From contig JAJTWR010000231.1 in the NCBI GenBank assembly GCA_021613335.1, forward strand, positions 949,501-1,013,500: a DNA stretch of 64,000 nt, in the 5' to 3' direction. Every line of letters begins with the position of its first letter. The first letter of the stretch is position 1. The notes beneath the pieces were generated by a model. It searched no databases, was not told where the DNA came from, and was given only the letters and a program-made list of their open reading frames with translations. This document shows positions 1-11,577 of this stretch, one piece after another. Source of the DNA: Whitmania pigra. Taxonomy: Eukaryota; Annelida; Clitellata; Hirudinida; Haemopidae. A program made the position numbers and the translations under genes.

Positions 1-1039
1 TGGACCTCAAATTATTATTAAGCTGGAAATATATATTATTATTAGTCTTGCATCGGTTAGCTAATTTCATTGGATATCTTGATGACTTAAAGGTTGTGGT
101 ATGAATTGTTTATCCGGTACACTATTTTGTGGAAAGGATGCTTGATAATAGATAACAAGACATAAATTACAACATATAACAAAGTTATACGAATATGCAC
201 TGTATTAACTTAAATAGTTTAAAATAAATTAATATTATTTTAGTTCAGCGTATTTTGTAATTTCGGAATTACATTTTCCATGAAATTTTCGACTCGGCGG
301 TAAAGCGACTGAAAATAAACAATATTTTTTATGTTGAAAACATAATTTTATGATATTTTAAGATAATTTTGTTTATTTCATTTTAATTATGAAATTGCTC
401 AAATTGCTTGGGCCTTTCAGCAAAATCATGTCAGTCATATTGAATATTTAGATACAACGAGAGACCAATGAGAAGTCTAGGATTTGAACTTGCCTACTTC
501 TTTGTTTCTGGATTATACCCATTAAGTTTTTGTTTTTATTTTTGAGCGGGCATAAGATTTAAATTTTCTAAAATATCTACGGTCGCAGACAGGTAAGACC
601 AAATTTTTTTGATTTTCAGAGTTGTATTCGATTTTCCGAGTCTAATGCAAGATGTCGTTTTACTTCGGCGCTGATAATTTACCGGTTCAAAAAATTGATT
701 TATACACGTGGTTATCGTGATGCTAACCTATTTTAAATATTAGACAAGCCAGCTAATGCTGTTATACTTCCAGCATTAATATTTTAGGATTTATTTTGTA
801 CCTTACCACAAGAACATAATGTGAAAGTGTCAGCAAGAATGTTGTAGTAACATCTAGAGTTTAAATTTGAGCTCTTTGGGTGCATTTAACACTATTGTAA
901 TGCAAGACAATGACGTGGATTATGTGTTATGCACATGCAGAATAAGTCTAGTTGTAAAAATCTGATTGTAGTAAATATGTAAAACAATAGTTGTTTTATT
1001 CTTTGCTGTGCTTATATTTTTATTTTATTTTGTTTTCAG
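1..1039. other. Upstream region of the FoxN gene, no gene seen
   Basis: AT-rich sequence without a convincing reading frame. A pyrimidine-rich acceptor ends at 1039, just before the first coding exon of the forkhead gene. A non-coding 5' exon therefore probably lies somewhere in this stretch, but its donor cannot be picked by eye. Confidence 0.5.
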
Positions 1040-1062
1040 TTCCACAATAATATCCTGGCATA

Positions 1063-3131
1063 ATGGTTGATTGTGTTGATTACATCATAGAAACAAGTAA
1101 TGATGATTTTTTGGAGATGATAGAAGCCATTAGTAGAAGTCACAAAGAGTATACAAACAGTGATTTGCCACACATTCTGGATATTGAAGCGTATTCACGT
1201 GCAGATTTTTGGAAACCTGACATTTTATACCTAGAGAGTGGAGAGTTAGAACTCATAAAAAAAAATAATTCAACTGCTTTAAAGGAAGATGACTGTCTGA
1301 ATCTAACAGATTCTGATTTTAATTTTATGGTTGATCCTCGGACAGGAAGGAGAATATATGAGAGCAGCTCAGAAGATATTGAAAGTAATTTCACAAATCA
1401 AAGCATTGGTAGCCCGGCACATGTAAGTGATGTTCATGCCAAAGGTGATCTTTATAAAGTTGAAGACAAATTAGATGAAAGCCAAGATGGTGAATGTGAT
1501 GAAAAATTGAAATGTAATTATCCTAGTTTGAATAGTCCTTTTTCAACAAAAGGAAAAAAGCTTGTTTTTGTACAAATTGCAAATTCCACATGTAACTCAG
1601 AAAAAGTTAAAAAGACTGATAATTTAGACAAGTGTGGCAAGCCACCTTTCTCATACAGTTGCCTGATAGCAATGGCTTTAAAGAATTCAGAAAGTGGCTA
1701 TCTGCCTGTCAGTGAAATTTACAACTATATAATGTTAGTGGCTTTTTTAAAATATGTTCAGTGGAGATTGGATTACTCTCCATCTGTAATATTTTGTTAT
1801 TTTCTAGTGAGAAATTTCCTTACTTCAAGACTGCCCCAGATGGTTGGAAGGTATGTTCAATTTTCTTGAGATATAGTCAAGACTAGTCTATGGTAAATAT
1901 ATATAGAATATGAGGTAAATATATCTGATTATATATGTAATAATCAATAACTTCTTGTAGAATTCAATTCGACATAACCTCTCGCTGAATAAATGCTTTC
2001 AAAAGTTGGAGACTCCATTAGCAAATGGCACAAGTCGGAAAGCTTGTTTATGGGGTTTAAATGAGACAAAGGTTAAGAGGCTAAATGAAGAAATTTCAAA
2101 GTGGATTAAAACTGAGCAAGAATGTTCTGGTGAGTTAATATAATAGTAATCACTTATTGCACTTCATTGTGCTTCAGATTATATTTTGTTTTGAATTATA
2201 CACAATTTTTCATAAGTCCAAAGGGAATTAGATGAAACATCAAGTGATGATTTTGGTAAGGGATTCCTGGAGTTTGAAGAGAATGATCAGCAGAAACTGA
2301 ACTCTCCCTTGCCTCTAATGCTGAAGGTTTATTAATCATGTTTTATAAAAGCAATCCTTAAGATTGCTTTTTTATATATCCTTTAATTTAAATTTGCCTT
2401 CAAAATTCACTTTTGGAATTTATCCTGAGTTACCCGCTAGAACTCTGGTTGTTAAAGGACATATTTTGCTTGCACTAATCCATTTTTCAAATGCTAAATG
2501 CGATGTTGCAAATTGTATTTAATGGGTTTTTAAAGATTTTTTCCATTAAGTTAAGTAAGATCACCGATTAAGTTTTCCATTGAAACTGACTCGTTTTACA
2601 CAAAATACTTGATTTTGAATGTTATATTTTGTATTTTTAGATAACTTTTTTAAGCTAGTCAGTAAATTTAATTTTCCATTGAATTAGGAATGTCTAGCAT
2701 GTAGACAAAGTGAAGGAAACATTAATTATTTAATTATAAAGGCTTTATTTTTACTTTTTCTATGATGCTGCAGGACATTAAGACAGAAAAAGTTGAGGAC
2801 ATAAAAAATTTCCAAATAGAGATAGCACCAGTGAAAGAAACCTCTTCTAATGAAAGTTTGCTTAGTGATTCTGAAGAACAGGTATTTATATCCCCAAACT
2901 CAATCCAGTTTCTTTCATGATTGTGGAACTTTTTAGGTTTGGGATGATATCGAGGTGGACAAGCTCAAGTCTTCAGCATCCTACTTCTACTATGTCAATG
3001 ATGGTTCTCAACCAGTATTTGGTTTGTACTTGATCAGTACTTGATTTCAAATGATATTTTTGATGCCATGATTAACGAACCTTCTTTCAGATTCTACTTT
3101 GTCATTCAAAACAGTTCGGGCATCTGCCTGA
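1063..3131 (+). CDS. foxn1/4-like: Forkhead transcription factor, FoxN1/4 type (408 aa, 7 coding exons)
   Basis: Nuclear sequence-specific DNA-binding transcription factor. Coding exons: 1063-1733, 1808-1850, 1961-2129, 2217-2326, 2774-2881, 2937-3021, 3091-3131; together 1227 nt with no internal stop. The forkhead domain starts near residue 192 ([18 protein letters not shown]), continues through [20 protein letters not shown] over exons 1-3, and ends with SR-K-CLWGLN and a basic tail. The TAPDGWKNS and SRK-CLW signatures are known for the FoxN subgroup, and the spacing fits FoxN1/4 better than FoxN2/3. Exon 1 codes for about 190 residues of acidic, serine-rich N-terminus that I do not recognise. 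The C-terminal exons are acidic ([14 protein letters not shown]) and may form an activation domain; this is inference. The start is the first ATG after the acceptor at 1039. A polyadenylation signal follows at 3380. Confidence 0.93.
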
Positions 3132-3379
3132 CAGAATCTCGCGTTTGAGCTCTGGCGAAGATTAACTTACAATGTTTTTGAAAAGTGGATTGGTTAAGAC
3201 CGATTTGGTTTTCCAAAGTTGGATGATGTGTGAATCATGACAATGGCAAAACAGTTTATGTTTGTTACATATTGTGACTAGCAGCTACAGGGCCCTCAAA
3301 GGGATGATGAGCCCAGAGCTCAATGTATACTTTCTCATTCTTACAAGGCAGCAAATTGTTGTACCATATATGTATGTGG

Positions 3380-3385
3380 AATAAA
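3380..3385 (+). terminator. Polyadenylation signal of the FoxN gene
   Basis: AATAAA about 250 bp after the FoxN stop codon, followed by AT-rich sequence. This is the likely 3' end of the forkhead transcript. Confidence 0.6.
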
Positions 3386-3509
3386 AATACATTTTATATA
3401 TGTATGTCTTGAACATGTTGATTTAACATCTCAGTAAAGAAATCAATTGGAATGTTGTGAAAGTGTACCCAAAAAAAGTTTATTTCTGTTGTTGGAAGCA
3501 AGCAACAAA

Positions 3510-4123
3510 TCACTGAGGAATTAGTTTATCATTCTCGTTCAGTTTGATTATCTCCAGGCAGTGGTCAAAACGCATTTTCGCTTGTTCTGTGAGGATACAA
3601 AGTTCCGGGTTGGCGTTGGAGGTGACTAGGTCGAGCCGAAGCCTCTGAATCCTCCCTGAAATTTGCACAATCGCGATCCGCATTATGAGAGATAACGAAT
3701 GAGCTTTACGCGTGATGTATATGAGCATGGTCGCGGAATAATGAAAAAAAATCATAAATGCCTCCTAAAAAGCAAGTCACAAAACTTATTTTTGTAGTTT
3801 GAGAGATTACAGTTATATGAAATTAGGTATATAATCTCTTGTGTCCGTCGCAAGTTACATGTGTCCAAATGTGTTATATTTATATATTCCATTACAGACA
3901 TTGAAACATTAGCAACGGCATGAAATCTGAAGTCATACCATGCAGTAGATCTAGATTCGCTTTAGTTGCTGAGAGTTCTTTCAAAACTTCATCGAGCTCC
4001 AGCCTGATTTGGCTGCATTTGGAATCTCCGATTTCTAAACTGTTAAAGTTAGAACTTCGTGTGAAATATAATGATGAATAACGCCACAGATAATTATTAC
4101 CCCAATTCTTCTGCCTTATCCAT
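3510..4123 (-). CDS. Small predicted helical protein of unknown function (89 aa, 3 exons)
   Basis: I do not recognise this gene. Exons on the minus strand are 4123-4101, 4039-3939 and 3655-3510. They have canonical GT-AG junctions and phases that add to exactly 90 codons including the stop. The protein begins MDKAEELG and ends NENDKLIPQ. The middle (RLELDEVLKELSATKANLDL) has the leucine spacing of an amphipathic or coiled-coil helix, and there is no signal peptide or membrane segment. Small helical proteins of this size are often subunits of larger complexes, but no family can be named. It is tail-to-tail with the FoxN gene. The agreement of three short exons in frame is the main argument that it is real. 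Confidence 0.6.
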
Positions 4124-5072
4124 GGACGTCTGCTATTGCCCGCTAGAACGTTGTGATGTAAATCATGAAAATATTCGTAAAAATTAAATCTAATGTTTTT
4201 GTTTAATATTAAAATTTATTAATAATTACCAAATTTACACATGCCCATAAATTTGTTTTCGACCTCTAAGTTAATTATGATATTTTGAACCGATAAACAT
4301 TAATACTAACATTAATAAATTAACACTGACAGTGCTAAAATTTACTCGTTTTTGAACATTAATTAAAAAGGTTCTATACGATTAAACAGTTTATTTTTTT
4401 TAGGTCGGATGACTAGAGATTGACCTGGGTCACTTTTTTTTTTAGCCTGGCTGAGACTCAAACCCTGTAATATCTGTCCCGGAAGTGGGAGGAGTAGCAA
4501 AGAAGTGAGGAGCTATGTTCTGTCACAAAAAGTGATATACTGTAATTTGTTAAGGTGTAAAGTCTTTCAAGAAATTAATGCAATTGTTATTAAATTATTT
4601 AGTTAGAATGACCGAAAATTTTATCGATATATTTTGTATTGCAATATGACATCAGACATGTTAGATTTGATATACTTAATTTAAAGTTTATTAAATAAAA
4701 ATGAAAACATTATCTTAAAATTAATATATAATGATTTCAATAAAGGGCGTCATGGATTTTGATATCGTCTAGAAAAACCTTTCCGAATGTGGCGAGTGAA
4801 GCGCCAGATGCTTTTTTTGAAAGCCCGAAGAAGGTTTTTTTAATCCTTTTTTTGAATATGAATCAAAGGCTCCTGCTGTAGAGATAAACTCTACAATTTC
4901 TGATGTTTTTACTTTACATATTGTCATAAATAGTTGCTTGCTATTCAGTTGCATGTTGGATTAAATTTATGGATGTCTTCACTTTCCTAAATATTTCCCT
5001 TTCTTTACAAAGTCTTTGAGGATTTTTATAAATTATCTCATTAATTAACTCTTAGCTAATACTTTTGTAGTT
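4124..5072. other. Intergenic AT-rich stretch
   Basis: No gene could be built here. A 61-codon minus-strand open frame (4769-4954) has no splice context or recognisable family and is treated as chance or as old repeat. Confidence 0.4.
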
Positions 5073-5760
5073 ATGGGAACTAACACATGTTTCTTGTTAC
5101 TCCGCCTCGGCGATCCGACAGGGATCCTCAGAGGAGTTTCCCCGTCTTCAAACGTTTCGGCCCTTGGAATCGCCTTACGTTTTCGGAGACGGGCCGCATC
5201 CGGTGATCAGCCGGATGTCCATGTCGGTTTTGTCTTTCTGGACTCAACTCATACCGCCGCCTATGAGAGGCATTCGTTGGCCTTGTTGGTCACTGCTGTC
5301 TGGACTGGATCGACTGCGAGAGCTCTCAATGGCTTCTTCGTATCGCATGCTACCCGCTTTTCACCTGCAAACTTCGACTATGCGAGGCCGCTCATTGGCC
5401 TTGTTACGTTGATCGCCTCCACCCCAGTTTGCCTACAGCGGTCATGAAAGCTCTCAGTGACTTCTTCATACCGTGTATTTAATGTATGCAAACTGGGTCT
5501 TATAATTTCTTTGTAGCGGCAGCCGGAGATCAAAATTTTCGGGATTCGACCGCGGGCCTTTTCGCGGTCGCGGTTTGGTCTGAGGTTCATAGTGATTTGC
5601 GAGTTCGCGGTCGGCCCATTTATCTCGGCCAGGCCTCGTCGTTCGGTGGACCATTCATACTGGAGACCGACGGCATCCCCGGCTTTCCTCTAGTGGCCTC
5701 TTAAGACTTTTTCTGGCTCTTCATGTGCCAGATCCAGAATGATGCCGCTTCTGCGGCCTC
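5073..5760. repeat. GC-rich island, probable old mobile-element or LTR remnant
   Basis: About 650 bp with clearly higher GC than everything around it. Frames are open on both strands (for example 5073-5447 plus) but none has a recognisable motif. There is an imperfect internal direct repeat: two units, near 5274 and 5392, both start ATTGGCCTTGTT and both run through CTCTCA-TG-CTTCTTC-TA about 60 bp later. The flanks do not show an obvious target-site duplication or tRNA primer site, so the class is unresolved. Confidence 0.35.
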
Positions 5761-6266
5761 AGACATCCTTATCATAGCCTTTGTACTCTTTACAATCCAA
5801 TCTTGGTTAGTATAACCTAATTTTACACACACTTACATTATTCATTTGACACTCTTTTCCTAGGCCTTAAACGGCCTTATAATTTATTTTTATTTAACAG
5901 CGAGATATCCTCTTTTGTAATCTTGTCACTGTAATCTCCCCTGTTAGTGCAGTTGTCTAATATGCTTATCTCTAATGGTGTTTATTTTTGTTATATCGTT
6001 GGCTCAGTAGAATATTACTTAGCGATAAACTTAAGGTCTTTATTAACATAAAACAATTCTATGTATACGGCCAATGTATCTCGCAATTTATATATCGACT
6101 CTTAATGCTAGTAATGCCAAATCAACTGAAAGCGAGTATCAACGTATCAAGCAGTAGGAAGATAAGCAAGTAGGTAGCCAGCAGATAGACTGCTAGATGC
6201 GGTCAGGAACGCTAGCTGCATTTTGACAAACATTAGCATAGGGATTGGTTTATTTGTTGTAGATAC

Positions 6267-9200
6267 ATGATGTTTAAACTCTTTCCTTTAAAAGTCATAG
6301 TGCTATGGAGCAACTTCTTCCCAAGTATTGGGAAAACTAAGTTCATTATTTTATCAGCTGCAATCGTAATGTTGATTTATAACGAACTGTTATGCTATAC
6401 GATCCTATATCGAAATTGGAGTAAATTTTACTCCTCGCGGTGAGCAAATATTAACATTTTTAGAAAAGGACGTGCATTTTTTTTTTCAGGTTTGAATTCG
6501 TTTATTTTCAAAAAACTATATTCAAATAGCCAAAAAAAATCACACCAAAAAAGATTCATAAATTCATTAATGAACTATCCCAAGGGAATTAATTCCCGTC
6601 TAGGGGATAGGTTGTTTCAATTTGACAAATTTAAAGGGGCGTTTGAAAGGGTCTTTGCATGTATATAAACTTCTAATGGTAACTTCAGGTGAAAATTAAT
6701 GGCAACAACTGAGAGACGAGGAATAATCGGAATAATGAATAAGCGATGTAGTCAACGAGGAAAAAACCAGGGTAATAAAATGAATGATAAGGTGGAAATG
6801 TGGATAACAGGTTCAACAGGTGGATAGAATGTGTTTTTTAAGATGGGATTTAAATAGTGAGGAACTGTTTAGAGAAACAAGGGACGACGGCAGAGAGGAG
6901 AACAAGAGTGGACCTTTGCAACATATGGAGAATTTTTTGAAGGTGGTACGGGAAAATTCAGATCTCAATTGATTGGATGATCTAAGATTGTAAGAGTGGA
7001 CATCTGATGATTTGAAAAACATATTATTAAAGGATGGAGGCAGCAAGTTATGTTCATAATTGTATATGAAGAGGCAAGTTTGGAATTTATTGATCTGATA
7101 TATATTTAGAAGTCCATTTGAAATAAAAAAAGTCCTTTGTATTTTAATAGTCTCATGTAGTTTGATGTTGATGTGGAGAGGGAAGTGATCCGAAATATCA
7201 TCAATAATTATCTTGGAGATGCATTTGCTGAGAGAGATATTTGTGAAAATATTGTCTATAAGAGTGGCAGATGAGGGTCCAATTCTTGTGGGTTTGAGGA
7301 ACACAGGCATCATGAAAAAGAAGTGGAGGATGTTTAAAAATTCATTAGTGGGTTGACTGCTTTCAATTGCTCATAGGTTAATGTTGAAGTCGCCCATTAT
7401 TATGGTCTTTTTGTTGTCTTTAATCGTATAAGACAAGAATTCTGAAAACTCTTTGTTAAAAGATTTTAAGCTGTTTCCAGGTGGGCGATAAATAATTGCG
7501 ACAACAATGTTTTCCCTTCTACGTAGGCTGATTGAGATTAGTTGATATTCAAAACCTTCAAATTTCCAGTTGGTCGTGTCAATGAGATTGAATTTAATAT
7601 TGTCTTGGATGAAAAAACCAACGCCTCCTCCTAGGCCACGGTCCCTGTTTTTCAAAACAAATTTGTAACCATCAATAGCAGGAATAGGATCACCATTTTT
7701 CAGCCAAGTTTCACTGACGCCGAGGATTTCTGCATGATAAGAAGATAACAGCAATTCTACTTCCTGGAGTTTATTTGAGATGCTTCTGCAGTTAATGTGC
7801 ATTAGGGAAAGATCTGAGTTACAAATTTTAGCCATATTTTTAGTTGTAACATAATTTGCAACCTCGTAGAATTCCGGCAGGTAGGCATCCGGGTCAGATG
7901 AAGAAAAATGAAAGTCCGCCATTTCTCAAACTTTTCTCGAACTTGTGGTCCCTCCCCACAACAGATGTAACATAAATCGTATTCACATCAGCCAAAACTG
8001 TTGAAACATGGTCTAAGTTCACGGGATCAATAGCGGAGACAAATATAACTGAAAGTTTATCTTCTTCAATAAACAGAGACTCCACGATGAGAGGAAAAGA
8101 AAAGCAAAACACCAACATCAAAACAAAAAGAAGTTAGTATTTTTCCAGGTCAAGGAGGTTTTGAACTCGAGTTGGTCCTGAGTTTTCACCTCTCTTCAAG
8201 TAGACGTGATCATTCCATGTCCATGCTGATAAAAGTTTTTTGTCCTTTACAAGTTTCCTGGCTCTAGCAAAGATTTATGAGTTTGGCTTGGTTAAGTGTT
8301 CGTTGATGTAGATCTTTGACGTTCTATCCTTGTGCAGGGCTTTTCTCAGAGCATAGACTCTGTCTCTGACCATCTTTGAAGCGAAGGTGACAACTATTGG
8401 GCGAGGGCCACTTTTGCTGGGAATCCTGTAGCCAGAGTGTATGTCGCCCTCTGAGATATTTGAGCCAAGTTTTGAGTTGCAGCAATTGATAATTGCCTGG
8501 ACTGTATCTCTTCGATTCATTCCCCGCTCCCGACTCGTCCTGTCACCGGAGGATGTAGCGACCACTTCAGCCAAAGACGCATCAGGCAATCCATAGATTA
8601 CCAGATTGTTGGCTCTCAACTGTGTTTCGACTGCGTCTATCCTCGCCTTGAGGCGAATGTTTTCCTCGCTGAGCTCGCTCACTTTACCAATCAATGTTTT
8701 CATCTCCTCCTTGACCGCAGATTTAACCAGACCAGGCATCTCCTCTCTGATCATCTCCCTTATAGATTTCACAATCTTTGCTTTGATTTTGTCAGCCAAA
8801 TTATCAACCGTAGCCTCATCGAACTCCTCGCACTTTGCATTCTTGCGCGACATTTTACAGGGGAGTGTCGAATCGCGAAAACTAAACAATGGAACAAACG
8901 AAAGCCACGCAAAAATATTCCACTGGTATCAAAAAATTTAAGCACCGGCAGAAGCGGAAGACGACGACGAGTCAAATGATACTAATTTTATCGAGTTTTT
9001 TCTAAGAAAAACACTAGAATAAACCAAATTAATAGCAATCCGCGACATTTGACCCTTCCCACTCGCTAACTTTTCTCAACTAACATTCATATTATAATAT
9101 CATGAACGAAATGTTTTATTTTGCAGAAATTCCGTGAAGATCCTGTTTGTGGCGGACCCTCAATTAATAGGTCTCAATAACGAACCCTGGTGGCTTAATC

Positions 9201-11577
9201 CTATTAGTAGATGGGATAGTGATAGGTAGGTAGTCTTCATTTGAATAACGTCTTCAAAATTACGAAAATTACAATAATAAAAAAGTCTGCTAAGTAATCA
9301 AACATCCTCTTACGAGCATTCCATAAAGCTGATTTTATTCGATACTTTCTCAGAGACCAATTTACCATTTCGGCCTTCTCAAAGATATCATCGAAATACC
9401 ATATTGTTTTTCATTTCCTGTTCGCTTTAAACTTTTTCTGTTTGTCCATTTCTTCAATACTTTATTAGTTTCAACTATATTTTATGAAAGGCCAATTTTT
9501 TTATGCCAGTTCATTTTGAAATCAGCAGTTGTCGCCGGTTATTTCTGTTCAAAATGCTTTTCATTTTATTACTTAATTTAAATTAACAAAGTGAATGTAA
9601 CTCTAATGCTTTTGATGTTTCCGGGTCTTCCTAACCAAGAATTAATGTTAATATATTATTACTTATAGATTTTACTATAATATTTGGTTATTGTTGTAAG
9701 GCTGTATACATAGCCTCTTGTCAATGAATTGTTTAAACGATAAAGGCACAGTTAATTGGCTTTATTATGGATAATCTAGGTGTCTGGAAAGTATAATAAA
9801 TAGTAAATAATACTAAAAAGGAATAAAATTACAACTTTAAAAGATCCGAATTTGTGCAGTAAAAGTTTGTAAACCATTGATTGAATGATCCTTTTCTCGA
9901 TTTAAATCATTACTCCTTAATAATAATAATATTAAGTTTATTTGTATAGCGCCGTAAGCGTAAGGGGCGCTTTGTGGCGGTGCAAGTAGGGACAAAACAC
10001 GTAACGAGTGTTGCTTTTACCGTCGTCCGTAGGAACTGAGCTTACTTGCACGCCAACTCCTTAATATTGATCTTTCAAAATTTTTGTCAATTACGATAAG
10101 GCTTATCGGATAAGCCAATATCTGTGATCTTTGCTTTTCCTCGCTTGGTATTGACTGTCTGTCTTTCATTTTTGCTGAGGATGGTCCTATTAGTAGCTAT
10201 TAGCCCTTCGACCGGATAAATAAATAAATGTTTATAAATAAAGTATTGCGGTGATGCGAATGAACAAACAGCAGTTTAGCAGATAGATTATAAGTTCTTA
10301 AAAAACTAAATATTCGAGGTATCTTGCAAAAGGATTTGGATTAGCTTTGAACCATGCACAACCTGACGCTGTGGTGTTTTTAGGGGATATCTTTGATGAG
10401 GGCAGTTCTTCCACAAATCTTCAGTATGAAAGCTACATCAACAGATTTAAACAAATCTTTCAAATTCCTCAACACATTGAAGTCTGAATGTATTTGCTAA
10501 TATTAAACTTCAAAATTGTTTTAAAATTGCAGTGTTGTTTTTGTAGAGGATCTTTGTTCCTGGAGATAATGACATTGTCATAGAACACGTTGGAATTGTA
10601 AATCAAACTCTCGTCGAAAGATTCAAGTACTCATTTCCCTCATTAAATCCAGTGACTTCCATTGGTTTTATTGATGTATTGAAGGTATAATCAATTTGCT
10701 CTTGTAAATAACATAGGAATGTATATATTTCATTCATATTTTTAAAGTTTACGGGTTATGGGATGATTTTCGACGAGGACTTCAATTTCACAAATATTGC
10801 AAAACGTTCCCACGGAAAATTTAAAATACTTTGTAATCATTTTAATATGGATCATGCCTTGAAAGACGTACGTAAAATTGTTTACAAAATATGCTTTATT
10901 ATATTATTTTGCTATACACCACATGAAACCAATATTTTGAAGTACCAAACAAAATAAAATATACTTGATTTTTTTTTAAATATTAACATTTTTCTTTAGA
11001 TTAAGAATATTATTCAACCTCATCTCGTCGTTTATGGTCACGACCATGAAGTATGACTCGTGTATCATTATAATATTCAAAATAAAACATCCTAGATAAA
11101 ATTCTGACGACTTATATCAAATAATTAATTTCAGTCAATTTACCAGTACTGTGTTGATTGTCAGAGCGATAAGAGGAAATTATTTTATGGTCGTCTTGAG
11201 CAGCAGGGTGATTTTCTGAACATCAACATATCTCTAGGCCTCAACACAAGGATTGAACAAATAGGTGTTCCCTCCTGTAACTACCGAATGGGTTTTCCAA
11301 ACATGGGATACGGTTTCATGACAATAGGTAATATTTTGTATTTAATGGTTATTTTCTATTTTCATTACTGAAAATACAAAAATTACTAAAAATTACTACA
11401 ATAAACATTACTTAATTTATTTATCGTTCGACAGATTATTTGGGTGAAATGAATTACACAGTTTTTTGGCTTCCCAGCAGATATAAAATTCTTTATTCAT
11501 ATGTCTGGTTTTGTTTCACTTCTTTAATTATTTGTCTAATTTGTAAGGTACGTTCGATTCGCAAAAAACACTTTTAA
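6267..11577 (+). CDS. mppe1-like: MPPE1/PGAP5-like metallophosphoesterase, tandem copy 1 (359 aa, 8 exons)
   Basis: Membrane-bound metallophosphoesterase of the Cdc1/Ted1/MPPE1 family. Family members act in the early secretory pathway and remove a side-chain phosphoethanolamine from GPI anchors. Exons: 6267-6439, 9127-9225, 10319-10481, 10547-10684, 10748-10867, 11000-11050, 11135-11327, 11435-11577; all phases match and total 360 codons. Visible metal-site motifs are DPQ in motif I, FLGDIFDEG, PGDND (151-154), NHF and GHDHE (244-248). Hydrophobic segments lie in exon 1 and exon 8. The exon 3 donor is weak (GTCTGA). Intron positions and phases equal those of the copy at 15657, so this is a tandem duplicate. 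A LINE relic sits in intron 1 and a hairpin-type repeat in intron 2, which explains the longer locus. All motifs are retained, so I call it a gene, not a pseudogene. Confidence 0.85.
7371..7922 (-). pseudogene. LINE ORF2 endonuclease domain, truncated by a stop
   Basis: 183 codons from an ATG at 7922. The endonuclease/exonuclease/phosphatase fold of non-LTR retrotransposons is recognised by HINCRSISNK near the start, SETWL, the glycine-rich loop GGGVGFF, IIYRPPG and the terminal MGDFNINL. A TGA then interrupts what reads on as further endonuclease sequence. It is part of the minus-strand element, not a host gene. Confidence 0.8.
8134..8889 (-). pseudogene. LINE ORF1 (nucleic-acid chaperone-like), one premature stop
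   Basis: Opens with a lysine/glutamate-rich coiled coil (SELSEENIRLKARIDAVE) followed by a globular part with VIYGLPD, RDTVQAIIN and VVTFASK, the layout of L1/CR1 ORF1p. A TAA at 8275 stands in the middle of the usual SxIFARARKLVKD segment, and the same frame then continues to a natural stop at 8134. The annotated break is therefore a single-codon lesion. Confidence 0.75.
9900..10085. repeat. Dispersed hairpin-type repeat, copy 1
   Basis: Begins with (TAA)n and TATAGCGCC, continues GGCGCTTTGTGGCGGTGCAA, and carries an imperfect inverted repeat whose ends read TGCAAGTA and TACTTGCA. Related sequence occurs at 32265-32430 and more weakly at 35860-35955. It looks like a short non-autonomous element; it has no open frame. 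Confidence 0.55.

Larger units (their letters stand above)
6790..8960 (-). mobile_element. Degenerate non-LTR retrotransposon (CR1/L2-like) with the reverse transcriptase deleted
   Basis: Lies on the minus strand inside intron 1 of MPPE1 copy 1. ORF1 (8889-8134) is a coiled-coil plus nucleic-acid-binding protein of the LINE ORF1p kind (NLVIYGLPD, INEHLTKPN), broken by one in-frame stop at 8275. ORF2 starts near 7922 with an apurinic-type endonuclease (HINCRS, SETWL, IIYRPPG, MGDFNIN). It meets a stop at 7371, resumes with endonuclease remains (LIDNIFTN, DHFPLHI), and then jumps at about 7085-7140 straight to the ORF2 C-terminal tail (YNLRS, SLPSSL, FKSHLKKHIL). The whole polymerase domain is missing. 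The outer limits are approximate because no target-site duplication was found. Confidence 0.8.

Noticed and set aside
8606..8941. Plus-strand open frame opposite LINE ORF1
   Set aside because: Shadow of the minus-strand ORF1 coiled coil; no motif and no start context.
6267..11577. MPPE1 copy 1 as a pseudogene
   Set aside because: All eight exons are open, in phase and keep the metal-binding motifs; the LINE is in an intron.
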